A stretch of DNA of 64,000 bases from Streptomyces sp. CG1 (GTDB lineage: Bacteria > Actinomycetota > Actinomycetes > Streptomycetales > Streptomycetaceae). Position numbers and translations under genes: made by a program. Shown in pieces: positions 1 to 16,371 of the stretch (within the stretch, counting starts at the first letter, position 1; each line of letters begins with the position of its first letter). The stretch lies in the NCBI RefSeq assembly GCF_041080625.1, contig NZ_CP163518.1, forward strand, positions 124,001-188,000, in the 5' to 3' direction. The notes under the pieces are model-generated. The model did not search any database. It worked only from the letters and a program-made list of their open reading frames with translations, and had not been told where the DNA came from.

Positions 1-1274
1 GGCGGCGAGCGGCGCCTGGTCCGGGATGCGGTGCACGGTGACGTGCACGCGGCCGGCGTTCGCCAGCCAGGACACGGACGCCAGCCCGTTGAAGGCCACG
101 GACGCGGCGCCGGTGTACCCGTTCGAGTCACCGATGACGGCCACCGCGCGCTTGTTGGCGGAGTCCTCGGAAGCCGAGATCGCCGTCGAGCCGACCTGCC
201 CCGAGGTGTCCACGAGGGTGCCGGTCAGGTCTGCGTAGTCCCGCAGCGCCCACCAGTTGCCGGTCGGCTGCCAGCTGCCCCCGCTCTGAGTCAGGACTCC
301 GGTCAGGTTCGGGGTCATGCAGCACACCCAGTTGCCGCGCATCGCGTTGGTGTATCCGGACTGCGCGAACCGTGCCAGATACCAGGCGGTCACTCCGGCC
401 GTCTGCCGGTCGGAGGGCTGGTACTCGTTCGCGGACAGCGGCCTTCGGCTGATGCCCGCCGCCTCCAGGCTGCTGTTGAGGGCCTGCGAGACGGTGACCG
501 GGTCGTCGACATCGCCCTCGTCGTGGTTGGTGATCATGTCAGGTACCGTTCCGGCCGCCTTCACGTGCGCGAGCCAGGTCTTCCATTGCTACGCTCTGCC
601 CTGCGGGGTGAAGGCGAAGGACGGCCCCATGATCTGCGCCGAGGGGGCGAGGCGCCGGATCTCCCGGTAGGCGGTGTCCCACATCTGGAAGTACTGGGCG
701 CTGTTCACACCCCGGGTCCAGAAGTAGGAGATGTCGGGCTCGTTCCAGATGTCGTAGGAGAACTTCAGCCCTGACGCTTGCAGCACGCCCACCGTGGCGT
801 CGATGAAGGCCACCCAGTTCGAGCAGTCGCCGTTGTCGCACGGGTACCTCGCATCGGACGGCTGGCCGCCGTTCGCGCCGTAGATGTCGCTGACCAGCAC
901 CTGGTACTGCGCGTGGTACGGCGCCTGGGTGAGGCGTTTCGCCTGCGCGACGATCGAGTCGAGGTCGGCCTTGGTCGCCGAACCGTTCTGGTAGTCGTCC
1001 TTGATCCAGCCGCCGGAGAACCAGCCCCCGCCACGGAACGCGTTGATCCCCAGGGGCTGGATGAACTGGTCCGCCGGCTGGCTGCCGTCCTGGTGAAGCC
1101 GTAGAGAAACCCCTCACCCACGCCGGTCGACGGGCCCCGCGTCGACGCCAGGTTCACGCTCAGCGCCTCGCCCGGGGCGGCCCGGCTCTCGGCCGTCGAC
1201 AGGAACTGCAGCACGAACGCCAAGACGACGCCGACGGCGAGCAGCACAGGGCCAGGCCTCGCTCTCGTCCTCAT
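1..1274 (-). pseudogene. Secreted clan GH-A glycoside hydrolase (GH39-like), disrupted and cut by window edge
   Basis: Start ATG at 1274 follows an AGGAGG-like site and encodes a signal peptide (hydrophobic LLAVGVVLAFVLQF). The catalytic part reads well in pieces: YDIWNEPDISYFW carries the NEP acid/base glutamate of clan GH-A, and SANEYQPS is a candidate nucleophile segment. The reading frame is broken near 1103: one C seems lost from a CCC run, and restoring it gives YGFTQDGSQPADQF in frame. There is also an in-frame TAG at 591-589 (GRA-stop-QWKTW), after which homology-like sequence continues to the window edge. It is the last gene seen of the minus-strand hemicellulase run, 16 bp after the GH54 gene. 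Beta-xylosidase or related activity is an inference; the exact family is uncertain. Confidence 0.6.
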
Positions 1275-1290
1275 TCCATCCTCCTACGGG

Positions 1291-2798
1291 TCAGTTCAGC
1301 GACCACTTCTGGTTGGATCCGCCGTTGCAGGTCCACAGCTGTACGAGGCTGCCGTTGGCGGTGCCGGCGCCGGTCACGTCCAGACACAGGCCTGACTGGG
1401 CGCTGGTGACGGTGCCGTTGGCGTTGACGTTCCACTGCTGGTTGGTCTGGCCGTCGCAGGGCCAGGTGATGACCTTGGTGCCGGCGCTTGTGCCCTTGCC
1501 GTAGGCGTCGAGGCACAGTTGGCTGCTGCCGGAGTACACGGTGAGCTGGTGGGACGCGGTCGCGGTCCAGTTCTGGTTCACGGCGCCGTTGCAGATCTGC
1601 GTCTGCGTACCCGCCGTCGTGGACGCACCCGGCACGTCCAGGCACTTGCCCGCACCCACTGCGTGCACCGCGCCCGTCGTGCCACTGCCGCCTCCGTAGC
1701 TGGCCGCGGTGATGGCGGTCTGGACCGCGTTCTCGGTGGCGTCGGAGGGATAACCCGCCGTGATCGCGCCTTCGAAGAACTCGCCCACGCCATTGGGGCT
1801 GTTGTCGCCCCCGGTGCCCAGCAGCACCGAGCTGTCGACCTTCATCGGGGAGTAGCCGTTCGGCAAGGGGCCGGAGAAGGTGGTTCTCAGGCCGCCGCCG
1901 GTAGCGTCTCCGTATTTGAGGGTGAAGTTGCTGGTGCCGTTGTTCTTCAGCCACGCGCTGACGAACGGGTAGTGCACACCGGAGTTGTTCGGGTCCTTGC
2001 TGGAGCCGGTGTTGGTGTGGAACATACCGTTCTCCAGGTCGGCCTCGACCCACGGGCCGCTGCCGGTGCAGCCGCCGAACCAGCAGGCCGTGCCCCAGTA
2101 GACGGCGTTCATGGTGGCGTTGCCGGTGTCGGTGTGGGAGTTCTCGCCGCTGCCGTAGTCGAAGCAGCACCACTGGCTGGTGTAGTTCGACGACGTCACC
2201 ATGTAGATACCTTCGGGCTGGGAGCCGGTGGGCACGCCGTTCGCGTGGTCGATCCGGTAGCCGACACCGGGGGTGACCTTGACGCCGAAGACCTGGTGTC
2301 CGGCCGCGGTCACCGGCAGGGCCATGGCGTCGGCCCCTGCGTCGGATCCGTTCGGGCCGGGGCCCTTCCAGTAGCCGCCCCAGGAGATTGGCATGTCGTT
2401 GTGCCGGGCGGTCTGGTCGTAGATCTTCGTGATGGTGCACGAGGTGCCCGCGCAGAACGACACCTGGGACGCCGCATCGGCGTACCCGCCCGCACTGAGC
2501 ACACCGATGTCGCGGTAGTGTGATCGGAGGCCCGCTGGATCTGGTACAGCGGGCCGTTGTACGAGGCGAACAGCGCCCTGGTGGTGGCATGTGCCGTCAC
2601 ACATGGTGTGCCGCCCGCGGCGTAGATGTCACAAGGCGGTGATGTGTCCGCGGCCTGGGCCTTCACGGCGTGGGCCGTAGCGATCGGCGCGGGTGCGGCG
2701 ACGGCCGGTCCTCCGAAGGCGGCCAGGGCCATCGCCAGGGCGAACAGGAACACGGCGGTGAACCGTCCGCGTCGGCGATCGGTGATCGGCTCGCGCAC
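1291..2798 (-). pseudogene. GH54 alpha-L-arabinofuranosidase with C-terminal CBM13, frameshifted (copy 1)
   Basis: Start GTG at 2798 is chosen because GAGGAGG lies 5 nt upstream; longer starts would overlap the GH27 stop. After a signal peptide the GH54 (ArfB) catalytic domain starts at [11 protein letters not shown] and contains CCFDYGSGENS, WVEADLENG and GTGGDNSPNG. In characterised GH54 enzymes the Glu and Asp of the last two segments are the catalytic residues. A ricin-type CBM13 follows with three QxW repeats (NQNW, NQQW, NQKW); the usual arabinose-binding CBM42 is absent. The frame breaks near 2506, where ACCGCG should read ACCCGCG to give HTTRDIGVLSAGGY, matching the paralogue. The loss of one C is the only defect seen. 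The enzyme is expected to release arabinose from arabinoxylan or arabinan outside the cell. Confidence 0.75.
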
Positions 2799-2832
2799 GA
2801 AAGCCTCCTCTGTGGGGTACGGGGGCCTCAGC

Positions 2833-4074
2833 TCAGGCTCCACCGCTGGTGCCGCCCGCGACCCGGTACATCACCGTGCCGTGCGCCGGTACGGAGGCTC
2901 TGATCGTGCCCGAGGTGGTCGAGGCCGCCCCCGACCACAGGTCGGTCAGGGCGTAACTGGACGCCCCGGTCTTCCCGATCGCGGCCGCGGTGGTGGAGAT
3001 GGTCGCCGTGGAGCCCGTCTCGTTGAACAGGGCCACGGACACGTCCCCGTTGGCGAGTGGCTTGGCCAGTACGTCCAGGCCGCCCGAGGAGGACACCATG
3101 GTGCCCTGCTTGCCGAGGGGGTCCTGATCGACCGCGATCACCCGGGAGTTGGTCAGCGCGGACAGGGTGTCCGCACTGGCCGAGGGGATGTTGGTGCCCG
3201 CGATCAGCGGCGCGGCCATCTCAGCCCACAGGCTGAACTCGCTGCGGCTCTCGGTGGCCGTCATCGAGCCGTTGCCGACCTCCAGCATGTCCGGGTCGTT
3301 CCAGTGGCCAGGGCCCGCGTAGGAGGCCAGTCCCAGGTTGCTGTGGAAGATCGACAGCGTGCTGGAGAAGCTCGCGTTGATGTCCCCGGTGGTGCGCCAG
3401 CTGTTGCCCACGCCCGCGCCCCAGGTCCACACGTTGTCCTGGCCCCAGTTGCACAAGCTGTACAGGATCGGCCGGCCGGTGGCCGCGAGGGCGTCCCGCA
3501 TGGCGGTGTACCGGCGCTGTGCCGGCGCCCCGGTGTTGTTGCAGTTGTCGTACTTCAGGTAGTCCACGCCCCACGCCGCGAACGACTGCGCGTCCGTGCT
3601 CTCGTGCCCCAGGCTGCCCGGATACCCCGCACAGGTCGCGGTGCCCGCGTCCTCGTAGATCCCGAGCTTCAGCCCCAGCGCGTGCACGTAGTCGGCGGTG
3701 CCCTTGATGCCGTCGGGGAACTTGGCCGGGTCCGGCACCAGGCGCCCGCCGGAGTCACGGCTGTGCGTCATCCAGCAGTCGTCGATGTTGATGTACGAGT
3801 AGCCCGCGGCCTGCATGCCGTTGGTGTGCATCGCCTGCGCGGTGGCCTTGATCAGCGACTCGGAGACATTGCACCCGTACGCGTTCCAGTCGTTGAAGCC
3901 CATCTGCGGGGTCAGCGCGAGCCCGTTTCCGAGCGCGGGGGCGGGCTGCGCCGTACCGGGCAGGAGCAGCGGGGCGGTCACGGCGAGGAGGGCGGCCGAG
4001 AAGGCGAGCGCCAGGGTTCTGCACAGGGGCAGGAGCAGCGAACGAGGTCTGGCTCTCGCAATGATGGTGGGCAT
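2833..4074 (-). CDS. GH27 secreted alpha-galactosidase / beta-L-arabinopyranosidase
   Basis: The protein has 413 residues with an N-terminal signal peptide (LLPLCRTLALAFSAALLAV) and then a GH27 TIM barrel beginning LALTPQMGFNDWNAYGC. YLKYDNCNN carries the nucleophile Asp and RTTGDI the acid/base Asp of family GH27. The C-terminal beta-sandwich (LDVLAKPLANGDVSVALFN) is typical, and there is no CBM. It lies 38 bp downstream of the GH54 copy 2 stop and just ahead of GH54 copy 1, so it is probably cotranscribed. In Streptomyces this subfamily includes both alpha-galactosidases and beta-L-arabinopyranosidases; the surrounding arabinofuranosidases make the latter plausible, but the sequence alone does not decide. 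Confidence 0.88.
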   Translation of the reverse strand: MPTIIARARPRSLLLPLCRTLALAFSAALLAVTAPLLLPGTAQPAPALGNGLALTPQMGFNDWNAYGCNVSESLIKATAQAMHTNGMQAAGYSYINIDDCWMTHSRDSGGRLVPDPAKFPDGIKGTADYVHALGLKLGIYEDAGTATCAGYPGSLGHESTDAQSFAAWGVDYLKYDNCNNTGAPAQRRYTAMRDALAATGRPILYSLCNWGQDNVWTWGAGVGNSWRTTGDINASFSSTLSIFHSNLGLASYAGPGHWNDPDMLEVGNGSMTATESRSEFSLWAEMAAPLIAGTNIPSASADTLSALTNSRVIAVDQDPLGKQGTMVSSSGGLDVLAKPLANGDVSVALFNETGSTATISTTAAAIGKTGASSYALTDLWSGAASTTSGTIRASVPAHGTVMYRVAGGTSGGA

Positions 4075-4111
4075 AACTCATCCACTCCTGGGCCGAGTTG
4101 ACAGTGAGGGG

Positions 4112-9367
<5,256 letters not shown>

Positions 9368-9396
9368 CGTCATCTTCCTGTCTGGAGACGTTCCGG

Positions 9397-11537
<2,141 letters not shown>

Positions 11538-12584
11538 ATGAACATCGGGGAGATCGCCCGGCGCGCGGGCGTGTCACGGAGCACGGTGTCGTACGCGCTC
11601 AGCGGCAAGCGCCCCGTCGCGACCAGCACTCGCAGACGTATCCAGGACGTGATCGACGAGTTGGGCTATCGGCCCAACGCTGCCGCGAGGGCGCTCAAGG
11701 AGGGGCGGACCCGCACGATCGGTCTCGTCATCCCGCCCGCGGGGAACCGGCTCACGCACATGCAACTGGACTTTGTCGCCAGCGTGGTCGACGCTGCCGC
11801 CCGGGTGGATCTGGATGTGCTGGTGTCCCCCTCCGGCCGGGATCACGACCGTTCCTTCGAGCGGTTGATATCGGTGAGCCGCGTGGACGGTGTGATCCTC
11901 ATGGAGATCAGCCTGGAGGACTCTCGTGTCCGTCGTCTGCAGGACGCCGGGCTGCCCTTCGTCGGCATCGGGCACACGGCGGGCGACCAGGAGATGTCCT
12001 GGATCGACGTCGACTATGCCGGCCTGGTCCGGCACTGCGTGCGGCACCTCGCCGATCTGGGGCACCGCCGGGTGGCTCTGGTGACCCGCTCCCCCGAGCT
12101 CGTCGCGGCGGGTTACGGCCCCGCCCACAGGGCCAGGGAGGGCTTCGAGAAGGCCCTCGCGGAACGGGGGATCGACGGCGTCGAAGTGCCGTGCGGGGAC
12201 GATGCCCGTTCCGGCCGGGAATGCGTCACCGCGCTCCTGGAGAGTCATCCTGATCTCACCGCTGTCACCACCATCAACGAGGCCGCCCTGCCCGGTGTCC
12301 AGAGGGCGTTGGCGGACGCCGGTCTCGAAGTGCCGTACGACTTCTCCCTCACCGCGGTGGCGGGCAGGACGTGGGCCGAGGACTTCCACCCGCCGCTCAC
12401 GGCGGCGGACGTACCGGCCCTGGAGATGGGCGAGAAGGCCGTATCCCTGCTGGTGGAACGCATTACCACGCCGGACGGCCCGCCTCGGCACATCCTGCTG
12501 GCACCGTCGATCTCGCTGCGCTCCAGCACAGCCGCCGCTCCCGTCGGCCGCCGGGCGCGCAGTCATCCGAACGGGGTGCGGTAG
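11538..12584 (+). CDS. LacI-family transcriptional regulator of the hemicellulase run
   Basis: The protein has 348 residues. ATG at 11538 is chosen over an upstream start because GGGAG lies just ahead and the helix-turn-helix begins at once (MNIGEIARRAGVSRSTVSYA). The hinge helix reads GYRPNAAARALKEGR, followed by a periplasmic-binding-like effector domain (TIGLVIPPAGN, WIDVDYAGLVRHCVRHL, GHRRVALVTR). It is divergent from the GH54/GH10/GH27 run and very probably represses it, released by an arabino- or xylo-oligosaccharide; the ligand is not readable from sequence. Confidence 0.9.
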   Translation: MNIGEIARRAGVSRSTVSYALSGKRPVATSTRRRIQDVIDELGYRPNAAARALKEGRTRTIGLVIPPAGNRLTHMQLDFVASVVDAAARVDLDVLVSPSGRDHDRSFERLISVSRVDGVILMEISLEDSRVRRLQDAGLPFVGIGHTAGDQEMSWIDVDYAGLVRHCVRHLADLGHRRVALVTRSPELVAAGYGPAHRAREGFEKALAERGIDGVEVPCGDDARSGRECVTALLESHPDLTAVTTINEAALPGVQRALADAGLEVPYDFSLTAVAGRTWAEDFHPPLTAADVPALEMGEKAVSLLVERITTPDGPPRHILLAPSISLRSSTAAAPVGRRARSHPNGVR

Positions 12585-12839
12585 GAAGGGACTCGGGTGC
12601 GCAGGTCGAGCCGGAGGGTGAGGCGGATCGTGGTGGAGCGGGCCAGTTCCACCCTCAGCCACGGTCCGTCGACGGTCGCCGACGTGACGGTCACGGTCGG
12701 CGGGGTGTGACCGTAGTCGTACAGGTCACCGGTCCAGGACGGGTCCGCGCAGACGGTGTGCTCCACCGAGCGGATGGTGTGTTCGGCGAATGCGCCGGCC
12801 TGGACGATCAGCGAACGGGCCTGCGAGATCCAGCGCCGC
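12563..12839 (-). pseudogene. C-terminal remnant of an unidentified enzyme
   Basis: A minus-strand stretch of about 90 codons reads like genuine protein (SLIVQAGAFAEHTIRSVEHT, WTGDLYDYGHTPPTV, PWLRVELARSTTIRL) and stops at 12563, overlapping the LacI 3' end by 22 bp. It has no start or N-terminal part. Upstream lies a palindrome (TCTTCGGCT and its complement, 12841-12859) and the GH6 terminator. The family is not recognised. Confidence 0.4.
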
Positions 12840-12880
12840 GTCTTCGGCTGAGCCGAAGACCTCGGGGCCGGCAGACCGGT

Positions 12881-12920
12881 CCGCCGGGTCCGGCCCTCGG
12901 CGAGGACCGGACCCGGCGGG
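12881..12920. terminator. Strong hairpin terminator after the GH6 gene
   Basis: Arms CCGCCGGGTCCGG (12881-12893) and its exact complement (12907-12919, with one extra G) flank a 13-nt loop. This 13-bp GC stem begins 20 bp past the GH6 stop on the minus strand. A second palindrome at 12840-12860 lies just beyond it. Confidence 0.75.
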
Positions 12921-12939
12921 AACACACCACGCCAGAGGA

Positions 12940-14670
12940 CTACGGCAGCGGCGGGTAGGCGTTCTGCATCAGCTGCTGGAACTGGGCGGAGAACCAGTGC
13001 CCGGCCAGCGGCGCGTTCGGCAGGGCGCCGCTGGGGTTGTTGCCGTTGCGGGCGTTACCACCGTACGTGGGGTCGCACATCCGGTCGAAGCCCTTGCCCT
13101 CGTCGTTGGGGATGGCGGTGCTGGAGCCGTCGGACTGTCCCGGCGGCTTGACCCAGACGTAGGCGTCGACACCGGCGGCCGGGGCCGCGGTGGGCCGCTG
13201 CCCGAGTCCGGCGCCGCTCTGGTTGCACCAGTTGCCGACGTGGACGCGCCGGTCGATGCGGCCGCCGTTGACGTAGGCGTCGACGGAGGTCAGCGGGCCG
13301 GGGCCGGTGGGCCGGGCGGTTCCGCCCCAGCCGTCGCGGGAGGTGTCGATCAGCATGCCGAGGCCGGAGTCGAACCCGGCCGCGATCAGCTTGTCCCGCA
13401 GACCGAGCGCGTACGACTGCTCGTCGACGTACTGGTTCCAGTCGACCCACTTCGACTGGCGCACGGTCTGCCCGTTCACGGTGTCCGTGACCTTGACGTT
13501 CGGCTCCGTGACGGGGCCGTAGTTGGCGGTGTTGACGATGAAGCCGGCCACGTCGTTCACGCTCGCGCCGTTGGAAGTGGCGACCTTGGCGAATTCCTGC
13601 ACGGACGGGCCGAGGTTGGTGTCCCAGCCGAGCCAGCCGTGGTGGCCCGCGTCGAGGTAGTTGTAGACGTTCGGGATGGTGCCGAGCTTGCCCAGGGCGT
13701 ACGAGACACCCTTCTCGTAGTTGCCGTTGCTCTTCATGATCACGCAGGCGTCGGTGGTCGTGTTGGTGCCCCCCGCGTTGGTGACCAGGTTGGGCAGCGA
13801 GTCAGGCTCGATGACCGTGGCGATGCGCAGGCCCGCGTACTTGGGGTCGGCGAGGATCGTGGCGATAGGGTCGATGTACTGGCTCTTGTACTTGTCGAGA
13901 TCGTTCGGCCCGAGTTCACCGTTGGAGGCGAGGGCGGCGCAGTCGCGTCCTGGCAGGTCGTAGATGACGAGCTGGATGACGAGGTTGCCGGAGCCCTTCT
14001 GCTTGAGTGCCTCGTCCAGGTGCGCGCGCAGGCCCATTCCTCCGTTGACGCCGTCGATCGCGGCGATCCGGTCGAGCCAGACGGCGGTGGACTGATTGGC
14101 GATACGGCTGCCACCGGGTTCGGCGGCGGCCTTGGCCGACCACTCGGGGTCCACATACCCCTTGGTCCCGGCGTAGGGGTTGTCGACCCGGTTGCCGGTG
14201 CCCCCGTCCCCACCTCCGCCGCCTGTGCCACCACCACTGGAGCCACTGCCGTCGTCGACGTTGCAGGTGACCCCGTCGAGGGTGAAGGTGGCGGGTAAGG
14301 CATTGGTGCCGGTGTAGGTGCCGTTGAAGCCGAAGCTGACCGAACCGCCGCTCGCCAGCGTGTTGTTGTAGCTCTCGTTGGCCACGGTGACAGCGGCACC
14401 GCTCTGGGTGATCTGCGCGTTCCAGCCGCTGGTGACCTGCTGGTTGCCGGCGTACGACCACTTCAGCGACCAACTCGACTTGGCGGCCGCGTTGTTGGTG
14501 ATCGTGACGGCGGCGGTGAAGCCGGTGTCCCACTGGTTCTGCACCTTGTAGTCCACGGAGCAGGGGATCGAGGAGGTGGCGGCGCCCGCCGGTGCCGCGA
14601 GAAGCGCTGCCCCGGAGGATCCGGCGAGCACCGCCAGCGCGGCGAACAGTGACAGGTGAGTACGGCTCAT
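12940..14670 (-). CDS. GH6 cellulase (cellobiohydrolase type) with N-terminal CBM2
   Basis: The protein has 576 residues. A signal peptide is followed by a CBM2 domain (CSVDYKVQNQWDTGFTAAVT ... FTLDGVTC), a Gly/Ser linker (GSGSSGGGTGGGGGDGGTG) and a GH6 catalytic domain. Conserved GH6 segments include VIYDLPGRDCAALASNGE, RIATVIEPDSLPNLV, YLDAGHHGWLGW and YVWVKPPGQSDG; the first holds the Asp region and the second the conserved glutamate loop. Length and long C-terminal loops suit an exo-acting enzyme. It is divergent from the GH12 gene across two CebR-type boxes and ends at a strong hairpin. It is exported and releases cellobiose from cellulose. Confidence 0.92.
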   Translation of the reverse strand: MSRTHLSLFAALAVLAGSSGAALLAAPAGAATSSIPCSVDYKVQNQWDTGFTAAVTITNNAAAKSSWSLKWSYAGNQQVTSGWNAQITQSGAAVTVANESYNNTLASGGSVSFGFNGTYTGTNALPATFTLDGVTCNVDDGSGSSGGGTGGGGGDGGTGNRVDNPYAGTKGYVDPEWSAKAAAEPGGSRIANQSTAVWLDRIAAIDGVNGGMGLRAHLDEALKQKGSGNLVIQLVIYDLPGRDCAALASNGELGPNDLDKYKSQYIDPIATILADPKYAGLRIATVIEPDSLPNLVTNAGGTNTTTDACVIMKSNGNYEKGVSYALGKLGTIPNVYNYLDAGHHGWLGWDTNLGPSVQEFAKVATSNGASVNDVAGFIVNTANYGPVTEPNVKVTDTVNGQTVRQSKWVDWNQYVDEQSYALGLRDKLIAAGFDSGLGMLIDTSRDGWGGTARPTGPGPLTSVDAYVNGGRIDRRVHVGNWCNQSGAGLGQRPTAAPAAGVDAYVWVKPPGQSDGSSTAIPNDEGKGFDRMCDPTYGGNARNGNNPSGALPNAPLAGHWFSAQFQQLMQNAYPPLP

Positions 14671-14917
14671 GAGCGTGGATTCCTTCCCCTTGAGGGGTGA
14701 TGACGGAATGCGGGTGACCAGGCGATCGCACAGGCCGGTGCCGAGGGAATGGGGTGCCGTCGCGGGCGGAGGTCAGAAACGCCCGCCGGATCAGATCGTC
14801 ACGGTGATCGTCACGGAGCCCCGGACGTCCCTGGCGATGGCCGGTGGTGAGGAATGCGGGGATGTCGCATGAGCGAGCTCTTGCATCCGGGCGCGCCGTG
14901 ACAGACGCGTCGACTGA

Positions 14918-14931
14918 TGGAAGCGCTCCCA
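14918..14931. promoter_or_regulatory. CebR-type operator (imperfect)
   Basis: TGGAAGCGCTCCCA differs from the CebR consensus TGGGAGCGCTCCCA at one position. It lies about 250 bp upstream of the GH6 start. CebR is the cellobiose/cellotriose-responsive LacI repressor of Streptomyces; its gene is not in this window. Confidence 0.8.
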
Positions 14932-15058
14932 CTGGTGCGAGGGACCATATCGCCAACTCACCTGACCGCACAGGGGTGTTGCCCACTTTTTTTATTTGGC
15001 ACGGTTCCAATGATTCAACTTCTCAACACCTTGACCTCGCTCGCGCACATCCCCACTA

Positions 15059-15072
15059 TGGGAGCGCTCCCA
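15059..15072. promoter_or_regulatory. CebR-type operator (perfect 14-bp palindrome)
   Basis: TGGGAGCGCTCCCA is the exact CebR consensus. It lies 88 bp upstream of the GH12 start, between the divergent GH6 and GH12 genes. Confidence 0.88.
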
Positions 15073-15159
15073 CTGGTTCAAGCCTTGACCACCTTCGAGT
15101 CGCCCCTGCCTCGGAGGAACAAGCACCACGGCTCCCCACACCCCACACGGAGGATCCGC

Positions 15160-16278
15160 ATGCACCGGTCAGCTCCCCAGGCTCGAAGAGCGCACGGCTT
15201 GCTCAGCGCGCTGCTCATCACCCTCGTCGCAGTTGCGGCGCTGCTCACCGCCGCTTCGACATCGCACGCCGACACCACGGTCTGCGAACAGTTCGGCTCC
15301 ACCACGATCGGCGGACGCTACGTCGTACAGAACAACCGCTGGAACACGAGTGAGCCCCAGTGTGTCTCCGCCACGGACAACGGCTTCCGGGTCGTCCAGG
15401 CCGACGGTTCGGTGCCGACCACTGGCGCCCCGAAGTCCTACCCGTCCGTGTTCAACGGCTGCCACTACACCAACTGCTCCCCCGGGACGAACCTCCCGGC
15501 CGTCCTCGGCTCCATCGCCGCAGCACCCACGAGCATCTCCTACAACTACGTGAGCGGAGCCATCTACGACGCCGCCTACGACATCTGGCTCGACCCCACG
15601 CCCCGCACCGACGGTGTGAACCGCACCGAGATCATGGTCTGGTTCAACCGTGTGGGGGCCGTGCAGCCGGTGGGCTCGCAGGTGGGTTCCGTCACCGTGG
15701 CCGGCCGCCCGTGGCAGCTGTGGTCCGGTAACAACGGCTCCAACGACGTCCTGACCTTCGTCGCGCCGTCGGCGATCGACAGCTGGAACTTCGACGTGAT
15801 GGACTTCGCCCGTCAGGCCGTCGCCCGCGGGCTCGCCCAGAACAACTGGTATCTGACGAGCGTTCAGGCAGGGTTCGAGCCCTGGCAGAACGGCGCGGGA
15901 CTCGCCGTCACCTCCTTCTCCTCGACCGTCGACCTCGGCAGCGGCCCACCCAGCGGGCCCACGGCGTGCAAGGTGGCCTACAGCACGAACACATGGCAGG
16001 GCGGCTACACCGCGGACATCACGCTGACCAACACGGGGTCCTCACCGGTCGACGGCTGGCATCTCGCGTTCACCCTGCCTGCGGGGCAGCAGATCACCAG
16101 CACATGGAACGCCGGCATCTCTCCCTCGTCGGGAGCCGTGACAGCCGACAGCCTCGCCTACAACGCGTCTCTCTCCCCCGGTGCCCAGGTCTCCTTCGGG
16201 TTCCAGGCCACCTACAACGGCAGCTTCGCCAAGCCGACGGCCTTCAGCCTGAACGGCCATTCCTGCAGCACGGCTTGA
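15160..16278 (+). CDS. celB: GH12 endo-1,4-beta-glucanase with C-terminal CBM2
   Basis: The protein has 372 residues. ATG at 15160 follows GGAGG at a 5-nt spacing, giving a signal peptide (LLSALLITLVAVAALLTAAS). The GH12 domain runs from TTVCEQFGSTTIGGRYVV through NGCHYTNCSPGT and NRTEIMVWFNRVG (nucleophile Glu) to AGFEPWQNGAG (acid/base Glu). A short Gly/Pro linker leads to CBM2 (CKVAYSTNTWQGGYTADITL ... FSLNGHSC). It resembles Streptomyces CelB. It is regulated with GH6 through the CebR boxes and ends at a hairpin shared with the convergent CE4 gene. Confidence 0.92.
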   Translation: MHRSAPQARRAHGLLSALLITLVAVAALLTAASTSHADTTVCEQFGSTTIGGRYVVQNNRWNTSEPQCVSATDNGFRVVQADGSVPTTGAPKSYPSVFNGCHYTNCSPGTNLPAVLGSIAAAPTSISYNYVSGAIYDAAYDIWLDPTPRTDGVNRTEIMVWFNRVGAVQPVGSQVGSVTVAGRPWQLWSGNNGSNDVLTFVAPSAIDSWNFDVMDFARQAVARGLAQNNWYLTSVQAGFEPWQNGAGLAVTSFSSTVDLGSGPPSGPTACKVAYSTNTWQGGYTADITLTNTGSSPVDGWHLAFTLPAGQQITSTWNAGISPSSGAVTADSLAYNASLSPGAQVSFGFQATYNGSFAKPTAFSLNGHSCSTA

Positions 16279-16337
16279 CCTGTCCGCAGCAGGCTGCTGG
16301 TGTCCCGCCGAGTCCATCGGTGATGCCACCGCCACCG

Positions 16338-16371
16338 GGCCCCGGACGGATGATGTCAGCCGTCCGGGGCC
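16338..16371. terminator. Bidirectional hairpin terminator between GH12 and CE4
   Basis: Perfect 12-bp arms GGCCCCGGACGG (16338-16349) and CCGTCCGGGGCC (16360-16371) surround a 10-nt loop. The CE4 stop codon (16358-16356) sits inside the loop, so the hairpin overlaps the end of that gene. Confidence 0.78.

Noticed and set aside
1519..2523. Long plus-strand open frame opposite the GH54 gene
   Set aside because: GC-rich antisense frames stay open by base composition; the minus-strand frame carries the conserved GH54 motifs.
12790..14298. About 500-residue plus-strand frame opposite GH6
   Set aside because: Pure antisense shadow of the GH6 gene.
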